Shown: positions 1 through 8,303 of the stretch, one piece after another | Layout: the number at the start of each line of letters is the position of its first letter | Position numbering within the stretch: position 1 is the first letter of the stretch | Assembly: GCA_002840055.1 (NCBI GenBank) | Contig: PGZJ01000001.1 | Coordinates: forward strand, 310,001-374,000 | From: Gammaproteobacteria bacterium HGW-Gammaproteobacteria-11 | GTDB lineage: Bacteria > Pseudomonadota > Gammaproteobacteria > Pseudomonadales > Pseudomonadaceae | Length of the DNA stretch: 64,000 bases | Reading direction: 5' to 3' | Translations under genes and position numbers: made by a program | Notes under the pieces: generated by a model | The model's database searches: none | What the model was told of the DNA's origin: nothing | Seen by the model: the letters and a program-made list of their open reading frames with translations, nothing else

Positions 1-2
1 GT

Positions 3-590
3 TTGCGCAGTATTGCCGACGAGCTGATCCCGGAGGTCGTCAACTTCCGTCAGGATGCGCGCAACTGGAACTGGGAAGTCAATCTGATCAAGAGTGAAGA
101 GCTGAATGCCAGTTGCGCACCCGGCGGCAAGATTCTGTTCTACAGCGGCATCATTACCCGCCTGCAACTGACCGATGATGAAATTGCCCAGATCATGGGC
201 CATGAAATTGCCCATGCCCTGCGTGAGCACGGGCGTGAAGCCATTTCACGTGCCTACGTAACACAAACTGGTGCACAACTGGCTGGTGCTCTGTTGGGTC
301 TGGGGGAAGGGACTCAGCAAATGGCCAACCAGGCGGTACAGGTTGGCTTGACCTTGCCCAACAGCAGGGCCAATGAAAGTGAGGCTGATCTGATTGGTAT
401 GGAGCTGGCCGCCCGAGCCGGTTACAACCCCCAGGCCGCTGTTACGCTGTGGCAGAAAATGGCCAGCGCCTCACAGGGTGAACCGCCAGCTTTCCTTAGT
501 ACCCACCCGTCCTCATCTGGCCGCATTCAGAGTCTGCAAGCGGCCATACCACGCGTACAGCCGCTTTATGAAGCGGCCCGCCGCCGCTAA
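3..590 (+). CDS. M48 family zinc metalloprotease, 5'-truncated by window edge
   Basis: This is the C-terminal part of an M48 peptidase of the LoiP/YggG type, a periplasmic or membrane-attached zinc protease involved in envelope protein quality control. The visible 195 residues carry the catalytic HEIAH zinc motif at about residues 67-71 and the third-ligand motif ESEAD at about 125-129, as expected for M48. The reading frame is already open at the first base, and family members are about 250-270 residues with an N-terminal signal or lipobox, so the start lies upstream of the window. The BON-domain lipoprotein gene follows on the same strand after about 80 bases. The family assignment is firm; the exact substrate is unknown. 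Confidence 0.9.
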   Translation: MRSIADELIPEVVNFRQDARNWNWEVNLIKSEELNASCAPGGKILFYSGIITRLQLTDDEIAQIMGHEIAHALREHGREAISRAYVTQTGAQLAGALLGLGEGTQQMANQAVQVGLTLPNSRANESEADLIGMELAARAGYNPQAAVTLWQKMASASQGEPPAFLSTHPSSSGRIQSLQAAIPRVQPLYEAARRR

Positions 591-668
591 CTGTCAGTGG
601 GCTGATGACCCGATTGCACCACCATCAGCCCTTGATCCATTACTCAACCCGCATCAGTGAGTCACATC

Positions 669-983
669 ATGAGCACGCTTCGCCAGTTCTTCACCGTCTT
701 ACTGTTGAGCTTCAGCCTGTTGGGGCTCGCCGCCTGCAGCGTAACCTCGGGTCAGAAGTCGCCAGGCGAGTTTGTCGATGACAGCCTGATTACCACCCAG
801 GTAAAAGCCGCCTTTGTTCGCGACAGTGAGATCAGAGCCTTTGAAATCAATGTGGAAACCTACAAGGGCGTCGTACAGCTGAGCGGATTCGTCAGCTCAA
901 GCAGCTCGGCTAGCCGTGCCGTGGCCATTGCCCGTCAGGTCAACGGCGTCAAGGCCGTGCGTAACGATATGCAAATACGCTGA
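669..983 (+). CDS. BON-domain lipoprotein
   Basis: This is a small outer-membrane or periplasmic lipoprotein of about 104 residues. An N-terminal hydrophobic segment ends in the lipobox LAAC, and the rest is one BON domain of the kind found in OsmY and YraP, thought to bind phospholipid surfaces. I chose the ATG at 669 rather than the in-frame GTG at 657 because it gives a compact signal peptide beginning MSTLRQFF. It lies behind the M48 protease gene, so both may serve envelope maintenance; that link is inference. Its 3' end converges with the CLC gene, with 12 bases between the stops. Confidence 0.85.
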   Translation: MSTLRQFFTVLLLSFSLLGLAACSVTSGQKSPGEFVDDSLITTQVKAAFVRDSEIRAFEINVETYKGVVQLSGFVSSSSSASRAVAIARQVNGVKAVRNDMQIR

Positions 984-995
984 TTGCGTGCCGGC

Positions 996-2324
996 TCAGT
1001 GATCCTTGTTATCGGTATTACTGCGCTGGCTGTCATCACCCTTCTTCTGACGGCGTAGGTAGTCGGCCAGCTCGCCCAGACGCAGGCCTTCGGGCAGGCG
1101 CCCGTGCTTGCTGTGACCAATGCGTTGGGCACTGTAGATACTGGCATGACCTGAAAAGAGATAACTGACCACGCAGGCAACCCCGGCAAACAGACCAATT
1201 TCTGCGCCAAACAGCTCCATGGCCATCAGGGTTGAGGCAATCGGGGTATTGGCAGCACCGGCAAACACCGCAACAAACCCCACCGCGGCCATCAGACCAA
1301 AGGGCATGTTCAGCAGCGGCGACAGCGCATTACCCAGCGTGGCGCCGATAAAGAACAGGGGTGTCACTTCTCCGCCTTTGAAGCCACTGCCCAGCGAGGC
1401 GATGGTAAAGAGCATCTTGGCAGCAAAGTCATAGGCGGGTAGCGGCTGTTCAAACGCCTCCATGATCACCGGAATGCCCAAACCAAGATAACGCTCGCCG
1501 CCCAGAAACCAGGCCGCAGCAGCAATCAGCAGACCGCCGATAAAGGGCCTCAAGGGACTGTAGCTGATGCGCCGGCGCATGAAGGTGGTCAGCGCATGGG
1601 TCGCCACTGCGAACACCTTGCCGGTCAAACCGAAGGCAGCGCCAGCGATGATCATGGCCAGCAGGCCCCAGAGGCTGATCTCGGGAATCTGCGGCAACAG
1701 GTAATGATCGTGCTGGATACCCCAGAGCAAGGCGACCTGATCAGCCACTATTGCCGCAATCAGACAGGGTAATATTGCCTCGTAGCGAATGCGCCCGGTG
1801 GCCAGCACTTCGAGGGCAAAGATGGCGGCGCCCAGTGGTGTACCGAAGACCGAAGCAAAGCCGCCACTGATCCCGGCCATGAGGATGATGCGCCGATCCT
1901 CGGCATTCAACCTGAATAATCGGTTCAGTTGATCCGCCAGCGCACCGCCCATTTGTACCGCCGTGCCCTCGCGCCCCACCGAGGCTCCAAACAAATGGGA
2001 TACCAGGGTACCGCCGAGCACCAGCGGCGCCATGCGCAACGGAATAACCCGCTGGCTGTCATGAATTTCTTCCAGCAACAGGTTGTTGCCAGCCTCCACC
2101 GACTGACCAAAGCGCAGATAGACCCAACCCACCACAAAACCGGCAACCGGCAAGAGCCAGACCAACCAGGCATACTTGCCCCGCGTACCCGTTACCCATT
2201 CCAGCCCAAAGAGAAACAGCGCCGACGCGGAGCCTGCGAGCACGGCCACTGCACTGGCCAGCAGCAGCCATTTGAACAGGTGCAGAACCAGTTCCAGCCG
2301 CGCCGGTATGTTCAATCTTTCCAT
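996..2324 (-). CDS. CLC-family antiporter, CLC-F (fluoride/proton) type
   Basis: This 442-residue polytopic membrane protein belongs to the CLC channel/antiporter superfamily. The gating-glutamate motif reads GREGT at residues 117-121 (E119) where chloride CLCs usually have GREGP. The chloride-binding GSGIP signature is replaced by GNNLL at 79-83. A GGEVTPLFF stretch occupies the usual GxFxP position. These substitutions match the CLC-F clade, which exports fluoride in exchange for protons, so a fluoride-resistance role in the inner membrane is likely. It lies 91 bases downstream of the GDT1-family gene on the same strand. I found no crcB-type fluoride riboswitch upstream. Plain CLC membership is certain; the F- specificity is inferred from motifs. 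Confidence 0.85.
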   Translation of the reverse strand: MERLNIPARLELVLHLFKWLLLASAVAVLAGSASALFLFGLEWVTGTRGKYAWLVWLLPVAGFVVGWVYLRFGQSVEAGNNLLLEEIHDSQRVIPLRMAPLVLGGTLVSHLFGASVGREGTAVQMGGALADQLNRLFRLNAEDRRIILMAGISGGFASVFGTPLGAAIFALEVLATGRIRYEAILPCLIAAIVADQVALLWGIQHDHYLLPQIPEISLWGLLAMIIAGAAFGLTGKVFAVATHALTTFMRRRISYSPLRPFIGGLLIAAAAWFLGGERYLGLGIPVIMEAFEQPLPAYDFAAKMLFTIASLGSGFKGGEVTPLFFIGATLGNALSPLLNMPFGLMAAVGFVAVFAGAANTPIASTLMAMELFGAEIGLFAGVACVVSYLFSGHASIYSAQRIGHSKHGRLPEGLRLGELADYLRRQKKGDDSQRSNTDNKDH

Positions 2325-2415
2325 GCTCGCGCGCTCCTGAGTGCGGCAGTAAAACCAGGGTCTTGCAAAGAGGTTCCCGTACTCTAACAGCCGCTAACAG
2401 CACGAACCAGCTTGG

Positions 2416-2997
2416 CTAGACTGACTGCCATGCACCCCAGGCCTGCCACCCGGCATAAATAGCCATTAGCAGAAAAGCCAGGGCAGCCAGGACGCGAATC
2501 AGATTCAGCGGCAGGCGACCGGCCAGCGCGTTACCCATGAACACCACCGGCACATTGGCCAGCAGCATACCCAGGGTTGTACCCAGGACAACCCAGACAT
2601 AGACATCAAACTGTGCCGCCAGTACCACGGTGGCAATCTGCGTCTTGTCACCCATTTCGGCAATAAAAAAGGCAATCAGGGTGGCAGTGAACACCCCGAA
2701 GCGGCTGACCGATAAGCCTTCGTCATCGTCCAGCTTGTCCGGCACCAGCGTCCATAGCGCAACAGCGACAAAGGACAGGGCCAGCAGGCTGTAGAGCCAC
2801 ACTTCGCTGAGCAGGGAGCCAAGCAGTTGCCCGAGCGCGCCAGCCAGCGCATGGTTGGCCACAGTGGCCGCCAGAATGCCCAGCACGATGGGCCAGGGGC
2901 GACGAAAGCGCAGGATAAGAAGAAGAGCCAGCAGTTGAGTCTTGTCGCCGATTTCAGCGAGAGTGACTATGCCGGTTGAGACAAGAAAGGCTTCCAC
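2416..2997 (-). CDS. UPF0016/GDT1 family Mn2+ (cation) exporter, MneA-like
   Basis: This is a 193-residue, six-helix membrane protein of the UPF0016 (TMEM165/GDT1) family. It has the two hallmark repeats EIGDKT at residues 15-20 and EMGDKT at 114-119, which form the cation site. Bacterial members such as Vibrio MneA export manganese. The GTG start at 2995-2997 gives the typical N-terminus. A yybP-ykoY riboswitch and a dedicated promoter directly precede the gene, which independently supports Mn2+ export. The gene follows rsmC on the same strand but probably has its own transcript. The CLC-F gene downstream may be co-transcribed. Confidence 0.92.
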   Translation of the reverse strand: MEAFLVSTGIVTLAEIGDKTQLLALLLILRFRRPWPIVLGILAATVANHALAGALGQLLGSLLSEVWLYSLLALSFVAVALWTLVPDKLDDDEGLSVSRFGVFTATLIAFFIAEMGDKTQIATVVLAAQFDVYVWVVLGTTLGMLLANVPVVFMGNALAGRLPLNLIRVLAALAFLLMAIYAGWQAWGAWQSV

Positions 2998-3010
2998 AGA
3001 GAGTTCCAGA

Positions 3011-3056
3011 AAGGGCGGATTGCGAATACCAATGACATGCCCACTCCGCCGCCCTT
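3011..3056 (-). promoter_or_regulatory. Putative riboswitch expression-platform hairpin
   Basis: A perfect 8-bp inverted repeat, AAGGGCGG at 3011-3018 and CCGCCCTT at 3049-3056, lies between the Mn2+ aptamer and the GTG start of the exporter gene. On the transcript the second arm is followed by TTTCTGG and then the weak GGAA ribosome site. It could act as a switchable stem controlling termination or access to the start. The repeat is seen directly; the regulatory role is inference. Confidence 0.45.
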
Positions 3057-3065
3057 GCTCGGTAT

Positions 3066-3187
3066 GTGCATGTCATAGGTCTCGTCAAACCCGTTGATAC
3101 AGGTCGTGAGCGCCATGGTCTGCGGACCAAGTATGTTGACGTTCACCTGCGGGCGCATGGCCCGGCGAGAGACTACTCCCCTAAGAC
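3066..3187 (-). promoter_or_regulatory. yybP-ykoY manganese riboswitch
   Basis: On the minus strand the leader of the GDT1-type exporter begins CTTAGGGGAGTAG at 3185-3173, continues with GTCAACATACTTGG at about 3140-3127 and CCATGGCG at about 3118-3111, and ends with GACGAGACCTATGAC at about 3088-3074. These are the conserved blocks, in the right order, of the yybP-ykoY RNA, which binds Mn2+ and turns on manganese exporters. The predicted transcription start sits just 5' of the GGGGAGTAG block, as expected. The downstream gene is a member of a known target family, so the assignment is strong. Confidence 0.9.
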
Positions 3188-3193
3188 GCGGCG

Positions 3194-3222
3194 ACTATAC
3201 GCCGCAGCTGAAACGGGGTCAA
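3194..3222 (-). promoter_or_regulatory. Sigma70-type promoter of the Mn2+ riboswitch transcript
   Basis: On the minus strand TTGACC (3222-3217), a 17-bp spacer and TATAGT (3199-3194) form a good sigma70 promoter. It would start transcription near 3187, exactly at the 5' edge of the riboswitch. The -35 box overlaps the stop codon of rsmC (3219-3221), so the promoter sits at the end of the upstream gene. Confidence 0.8.
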
Positions 3223-4241
3223 CCGGGTACCCGCGCCGAATACACTTTGAAGCGGCTGTTCTCCCGCAGTACTTGGCAATGGCCAACATGCGCCTCGATC
3301 AGCGCGGGGTAACGCAGGAATCCGTTGGCCACGATACGCAGTTCCCCCCCCGGCAGCAGATGCCGGGTGACCTGCTCGAAAAAACGCTCGGCAATACTGG
3401 TATCGTGGCGTATGCCAGTGTGAAAAGGGGGATTACTGATCACCGCGGCCAATCGTCCATGCACCTCGCTCAGGCCATCTGAAGCATAGACTCCGGCCTC
3501 AATGCCATTGCACGCCAGACTCTGCTCGGCGCAATACAGCGCCAGCGCATCCACATCAACCAGCTCAAAGCGGCTTTGCGGATTGCGCCTGGCCAGGACA
3601 ATGCTCAAGACCCCTGCCCCGCAACCAAAATCCAGTATCTTGCCACTCGGCAGACTGGCCATTTCCTCCAGCAACAGCTGGCTACCCTCATCCAGCCGAC
3701 CATGACTGAAAACCCCCGGCAGACTGATCAGCTCGACCTGCTGATCGGCCAACTCCAGCTTAATGTGGCGCTGCCAGTCAGCCAGGGCAAAGGGCGCTGC
3801 CAGTCCATCAACCTTCAGCCGCCAAAGCTGGCAGTGCCGCGCCGAGTCGAGCTTTTCGGCCAGGCCGCCATAGGGTTTGAGGAGTTTTTCGGCGCGGCTG
3901 ACGCCACCCTTTTTTTCGCCGACCAGATACAACGGGCAACCGGCACGCAGCAGGGGCGCAATCTGCGCCAGCGCATATTCGGCCCGCTCGATGGCCTTGG
4001 GCATGACCAACACGGCGCCATCCAGGCCCTCAACTGCCGGGCAAAGATGGGAGAAACACAGCTGCTCGGCACTCATACCTGACGCCGCCAGCCCTCGCTG
4101 TACGGCAAAGTCCCAGGTCCAGACCGTCCAGTTGGCCTCAAGCGTCGCGGTCAAGGCATCGGCCGGGGGATTGACCAGCAATAGCCGCTTGCCGTTGAAC
4201 AGCTCGGCGCTGCGTAAGAGAATCTCGCTGGTGTTGTCCAT
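3219..4241 (-). CDS. rsmC: 16S rRNA (guanine-1207-N2)-methyltransferase RsmC
   Basis: This 340-residue protein matches RsmC, which uses S-adenosylmethionine to methylate G1207 of 16S rRNA in the 30S subunit (E. coli protein 343 residues). The C-terminal half has the SAM motif LDFGCGAGVLS and the catalytic NPPFH motif of N2-guanine methyltransferases; the N-terminal half is the degenerate duplicate domain. I chose ATG 4241 (MDNTSEILLR) over an upstream in-frame GTG at 4289 because it has GGAG six bases ahead and fits the family length. It follows hrpB by 68 bases on the same strand. Confidence 0.92.
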   Translation of the reverse strand: MDNTSEILLRSAELFNGKRLLLVNPPADALTATLEANWTVWTWDFAVQRGLAASGMSAEQLCFSHLCPAVEGLDGAVLVMPKAIERAEYALAQIAPLLRAGCPLYLVGEKKGGVSRAEKLLKPYGGLAEKLDSARHCQLWRLKVDGLAAPFALADWQRHIKLELADQQVELISLPGVFSHGRLDEGSQLLLEEMASLPSGKILDFGCGAGVLSIVLARRNPQSRFELVDVDALALYCAEQSLACNGIEAGVYASDGLSEVHGRLAAVISNPPFHTGIRHDTSIAERFFEQVTRHLLPGGELRIVANGFLRYPALIEAHVGHCQVLRENSRFKVYSARVPG

Positions 4242-4309
4242 GCATGGCTCCGTGGGTGTGGGGATGTCGCATTGTACGTGGCTGCTCACCGGGCTTGAAG
4301 GGCAGCGAT

Positions 4310-6847
4310 TTATTTGCGCGGTTTGGCCCGGGATGTTGGTTCGGCCTGCAATGGGTCATCCGGCCAATAATGTTTGGGGTAGCGACCCTTCAGCTCCTTT
4401 TTCACCTCGGCATAACTGCCACGCCAGAAGCCTTCCAGATCCTGAGTCACCTGAACCGGTCGGCGTGCCGGTGACAACAGGTGCAGCTTGAGTGCCATGC
4501 GGCCATCAGCGATACGCGGTGTCGTCAGACTGCCAAAGAGTTCCTGCAAACGCACAGCCAGTACCGGGGGCGTTTCACTGTAATCAATGGCAATCGATGA
4601 GCCGGTCGGCACCCGCCAATGACTGGGCGCCTGTTCATCCAGACGTTTTGGCAGTGGCCAGGGCAGCAGGCCATGCAGAATGCTGCTCAGATCAAGACTG
4701 GCAAAGTGCGCCTGACGACTGACCTTGCCCAGCCAGGGCCCGAGCCAGTTCTCCAGGCTGTCCAATAGCGCCTGATCCGACAAGTCAGGCCAGGGACTGT
4801 CATTACCGGCCTGCACATCCAGTGTTCGCAACAGCGCTACACGGGCCTGCCATTGGCGCAGCGCCGGGGTCCAGGGCAGCAGATCCAGGCCCTGACGGCG
4901 CACCACAGTACAGAGTGCGGCCTGACGCTGCTGCGCATCGACCTCGACCAGTTGTTCGCGGCGCAGGACCAGACTCCCCAGTAGCCATTGCCGCTCGGCC
5001 ACCAGCACTTCATTGCGCAAATCCCAGTCCAGTTGATCCTGCTGGCGAAGCAGTTCGGGCAAAGCCGACTCAATCAGCTGCGGATCAAGGGCGGCAGCCA
5101 TGAAAATCCGTACGCTGCGTTGTGCGGCATGGCCGCCGAGACTGGCCACGACCAGCCAGGGCTGCTGCTGCAGGGAATCGACCTCGACAAAACTCGCCGA
5201 GCGGCCATTGGCCAGGCGGTATTCGCCACCCTCGGCGCCGCGCCGCTGGGCAATCCGGTCGGGATAGGCCATGGCCAGTAACAGACCAACCCAGGCCTCA
5301 CTGTCAGCCTCGGCAACGGGTTGATCGCTGGCTCGAGCTGCCACCAGTCGCTGCCACTGGGCAGCCAGTTGCCGGGCACGTTGCAACGCCCCGCGATCGA
5401 CTGCCAATGTCTGACCCTGCTGATCAAACAGCGCCAATCTGAGGCTGATATCGGCATCCTGTGAACGTGACAGCAGATCACGCTCACTGACCACCGCAGC
5501 CAAGCGACTGGCGAGCAAGCCCAACCCCATGGACTGACCGCGCAGCAGCATATGCGCCAGTCGCGGGTGCATTGGCAACGCGGCCATCTCGGCACCATGG
5601 GCCGTCAGTTGCCAGACCTGCTGCTCAAGGCGCAAAGCACCCAAACGGGCCAACAGCTCTCTGGCCTGAGCCAGGGGCGCAGCAGGTGGCGGATCAAGCC
5701 AACGCAGTTCGGCCGGGTCCTGAATGCCCCATTGCGCCAATTGCAGCGCCAGGGGCGCCAGGTCAGCCTGGAGAATTTCAGCTGTGCTTCTGGGTTGTAA
5801 CTGCGCCTGCTGATCTTCCGACCAGAGCCGATAACAGACCCCCGGCTCAAGGCGGCCGGCACGACCTGCGCGCTGCTCGGCCGCAGCACTGGACACGCGC
5901 CGGGTCTGCAAACGGGTCATGCCCGACAGCGGATCAAAACTCGGTTCCCGCGACAAGCCGCTGTCGATCACTACCCGCACACCTTCGATGGTCAGACTGG
6001 TCTCGGCAATCGAGGTGGCCAGCACCACCTTGCGCTGCCCGGCAGGTGCCGGACTGATGGCCCGACGCTGGGCCGCCAGTTCAAGATCACCCAGCAAGGG
6101 CGTAACCAGCACCCCCGTCTGCCCTTGCAGATGTTGGTCCAGATCGGCTTTGACCCGTCGAATTTCAGCTGCACCGGGCAGAAATACCAGAATACTGCCG
6201 GTCTGATCCGTCAACGCCCGTTTGATGGACTGCAACACAACCGGCTCGATGCGTTCATTGACCTGCCGCGCTGCGCCGTACTCTATTGCCACCGGAAACT
6301 GGCGACCCAGACTGCTGACCAAGGGGGCGTCATCCAGCAACTGGCTGATGGCCTGGGAGTCCAGGGTGGCGGACATGACCAGCAGTTTCAGCGGCACGGC
6401 ATCACGCAGATAGAGCTGGGTCTGCAGACACAGGGCCAGACCCAGGTCTGCATCCAGACTGCGCTCATGGAATTCATCGAAAATAACCAACCCGACCCCG
6501 GCCAGCTCAGGATCATCCTGCAGCATGCGCTGCAAAATACCCTCGGTAATCACCTCGATACGGGTGGCGGCACTGATCCGACTTTCCAACCGGATACGAT
6601 AGCCGACCCGCTCGCCGACCCGCTCGCCAAGCAATTCAGCCATGCGCTCAGCCGCCGCCCGCGCAGCCAGCCGCCGCGGCTCCAGCATGACAATCCGCTG
6701 GCCAGCCAGCCAGGCACTGTCCAGCAGGGCCAAAGGCACCATAGTGGTTTTACCTGCCCCCGGCGGGGCCTGCAAAACGACGCTGGGGTGAGCCGCCAAC
6801 GCTGCGTCCAGCGCCGGCAATACGGCATTTATGGGTAATTCATTCAT
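4310..6847 (-). CDS. hrpB: ATP-dependent helicase HrpB
   Basis: This 845-residue DExH-box helicase has Walker A APPGAGKTT at residues 27-35, the DEFH Walker B box at 124-127 and the motif VMSATLDS. Motif VI is present as EQRAGRAGR. The C-terminal part is the HrpB-specific HA2 and DUF1605/HrpB-C region. HrpB proteins are RNA helicases of uncertain substrate; in E. coli the protein is dispensable. Length fits the family. It is transcribed away from the lipoprotein gene at 6958 and toward rsmC. The N-terminus MNELPINAVLPAL is typical, although the Shine-Dalgarno is weak. Confidence 0.93.
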   Translation of the reverse strand: MNELPINAVLPALDAALAAHPSVVLQAPPGAGKTTMVPLALLDSAWLAGQRIVMLEPRRLAARAAAERMAELLGERVGERVGYRIRLESRISAATRIEVITEGILQRMLQDDPELAGVGLVIFDEFHERSLDADLGLALCLQTQLYLRDAVPLKLLVMSATLDSQAISQLLDDAPLVSSLGRQFPVAIEYGAARQVNERIEPVVLQSIKRALTDQTGSILVFLPGAAEIRRVKADLDQHLQGQTGVLVTPLLGDLELAAQRRAISPAPAGQRKVVLATSIAETSLTIEGVRVVIDSGLSREPSFDPLSGMTRLQTRRVSSAAAEQRAGRAGRLEPGVCYRLWSEDQQAQLQPRSTAEILQADLAPLALQLAQWGIQDPAELRWLDPPPAAPLAQARELLARLGALRLEQQVWQLTAHGAEMAALPMHPRLAHMLLRGQSMGLGLLASRLAAVVSERDLLSRSQDADISLRLALFDQQGQTLAVDRGALQRARQLAAQWQRLVAARASDQPVAEADSEAWVGLLLAMAYPDRIAQRRGAEGGEYRLANGRSASFVEVDSLQQQPWLVVASLGGHAAQRSVRIFMAAALDPQLIESALPELLRQQDQLDWDLRNEVLVAERQWLLGSLVLRREQLVEVDAQQRQAALCTVVRRQGLDLLPWTPALRQWQARVALLRTLDVQAGNDSPWPDLSDQALLDSLENWLGPWLGKVSRQAHFASLDLSSILHGLLPWPLPKRLDEQAPSHWRVPTGSSIAIDYSETPPVLAVRLQELFGSLTTPRIADGRMALKLHLLSPARRPVQVTQDLEGFWRGSYAEVKKELKGRYPKHYWPDDPLQAEPTSRAKPRK

Positions 6848-6957
6848 GGAGCTGGGGGCCGTTGATCAAAGGCGCTATTATAGCCCGGTGTAGCAGCTTG
6901 CCGGGCAATTCTGCCCGGCGCACAGACCTGTTCAGCAACTGGATGCGAGATCCCGAC

Positions 6958-7368
6958 ATGCGCCTCAAGCCCCTTGCAGCAATACTCCTGACCATCTCTT
7001 TAACCACCCAGCTCGCGGCCTGCGGAACCCTTTTCTACCCTGAGCGCCGGGGCCAGATCAGTGGCGAGATCGACCCTGAAATCGCTGTTCTCAATGGTAT
7101 AGGCCTGCTGTTTTATCTGCTGCCGGGCCTGCTGGCCTTTGCCATAGACTTTACTACCGGGGCAATCTATCTGCCTGACAATCGCTACAGTATTGCGCCA
7201 GAGCGCCTGCAGGATGCCGTCGATGCCAACGGCCAGGTCGACCCGCTCAAGCTCAAGGTGATTATTCAACAGGAGCTGGGCCTGAATTTGCCCCTTGAGC
7301 GGGCCCGCCAACTGCATCAGCCTGATAACCTCCAACTGGCCCAGTTGGGCTTGCCAGTCCGCGGCTGA
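6958..7368 (+). CDS. Uncharacterised lipoprotein with hydrophobic core segment
   Basis: This is a 136-residue protein whose signal peptide ends in the lipobox LAAC-G. After the lipidated cysteine comes a short stretch, GTLFYPERRGQ, and a hydrophobic segment of about 25 residues (LNGIGLLFYLLPGLLAFAID) ending in TTGAIYLP. A charged C-terminal tail follows. I chose ATG 6958 because upstream in-frame ATGs would place an unlikely polar extension before the signal peptide. The stop codon overlaps the fieF start by one base (TGATG), so the two genes are translationally linked. The layout vaguely recalls YceK/YidQ lipoproteins, but I cannot assign a function. Confidence 0.7.
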   Translation: MRLKPLAAILLTISLTTQLAACGTLFYPERRGQISGEIDPEIAVLNGIGLLFYLLPGLLAFAIDFTTGAIYLPDNRYSIAPERLQDAVDANGQVDPLKLKVIIQQELGLNLPLERARQLHQPDNLQLAQLGLPVRG

Positions 7369-8252
7369 TGAGCAACCCGACAGCACTTAGTCCGGAGGAG
7401 CGTTCGCGACTGCTGAAGCTCGCCACTTATGCCTCGGTCTCGGTGGCTACCGCGCTCATTCTGCTCAAGAGCGGGGTCTGGGTGATGTCGGGCTCGGTCA
7501 GCCTGCTGGCCTCGCTGATTGACTCCTTGATGGATGCCGGCGCCTCGATCATCAACCTGTTTGCCGTGCGCTACGCCCTCAAGCCGCCAGATCGGGAGCA
7601 CCGCTTCGGGCACGGCAAGGCCGAGGCATTGGCCGGCCTGGCCCAGGCCGCCTTTATCAGTGGTTCTGCCTTGCTGGTGCTTTTGCAAGGTATTGATCGA
7701 CTGTTCAATCCCAGACCATTGGATGCAGCCTGGCTCGGCATTGCGGTAATGGTATTGTCGATCATTGCCACCCTTGGCCTGTTGCTGGTGCAACGTCAGG
7801 TGATCAAACAGACCGGCTCCACAGCCATCAGCGCCGATTCGCTGCACTACCGCTCAGACCTGCTTCTTAACGCCAGCATCATTGTGGCGCTGCTGTTGGC
7901 GTCGTTCGGTATCCAGCGTGCAGACGCCCTGTTCGGTTTGGCGATTGCCGTATTTATCGGCTACAGCGCCATTCAGATCGGCATGCAAGCCATTCAGATC
8001 TTGATGGACCATGAGTTGCCAGATGAGATTCGCCATGAGGTGCTTGCCCTGACAAGAGGCATACCCGGGGTCATTGACGTGCATGACTTTCGCAGCCGCG
8101 AATCGGGACATCTGTGGTTTATGCAAATGCACCTGGAGCTACCAGCCCAAATGCCGCTCATTGAAGCCCATGAACTGGGCGAGACGGTCCGCGCAGCCAT
8201 TGAGGCGCGCTATCCGCAGGCCGACGTGCTGATTCATAGCGACCCGGTCTAG
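7368..8252 (+). CDS. fieF: Cation diffusion facilitator, FieF/YiiP type
   Basis: This 294-residue inner-membrane CDF transporter exports divalent cations (Fe2+, Zn2+, Cd2+) in exchange for protons. The membrane metal site is complete: D52 and D56 in DSLMD, and H160 and D164 in LHYRSD. The HGKAE motif at 82-86 and the cytosolic ferredoxin-like domain with HDFRSRESG and LIHSDP are also present. The sequence tracks E. coli FieF along its whole length. It starts at ATG 7368, overlapping the lipoprotein stop, and is followed by a bidirectional terminator. Confidence 0.93.
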   Translation: MSNPTALSPEERSRLLKLATYASVSVATALILLKSGVWVMSGSVSLLASLIDSLMDAGASIINLFAVRYALKPPDREHRFGHGKAEALAGLAQAAFISGSALLVLLQGIDRLFNPRPLDAAWLGIAVMVLSIIATLGLLLVQRQVIKQTGSTAISADSLHYRSDLLLNASIIVALLLASFGIQRADALFGLAIAVFIGYSAIQIGMQAIQILMDHELPDEIRHEVLALTRGIPGVIDVHDFRSRESGHLWFMQMHLELPAQMPLIEAHELGETVRAAIEARYPQADVLIHSDPV

Positions 8253-8270
8253 ACCCGGCTTGCGGGCAAT

Positions 8271-8303
8271 AAAAAAGGCCGAAGACGAGCTTCAGCCTTT
8301 TTT
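8271..8303. terminator. Bidirectional Rho-independent terminator after fieF
   Basis: The sequence runs AAAAAAGGC, a GAAG/CTTC stem with a short loop, then GCCTTTTTT. It has an A-tract on one side and a T-tract on the other, so it could stop transcripts from either direction. It ends the lipoprotein-fieF unit. Confidence 0.85.

Noticed and set aside
2325-2415. Fluoride (crcB) riboswitch upstream of the CLC-F gene
   Set aside because: The conserved aptamer sequence blocks are not visible on either strand in this short gap.
2967-3158. 63-codon frame covering the riboswitch
   Set aside because: It reads through conserved riboswitch nucleotides in a frame with no ribosome site; base conservation is explained by the RNA.
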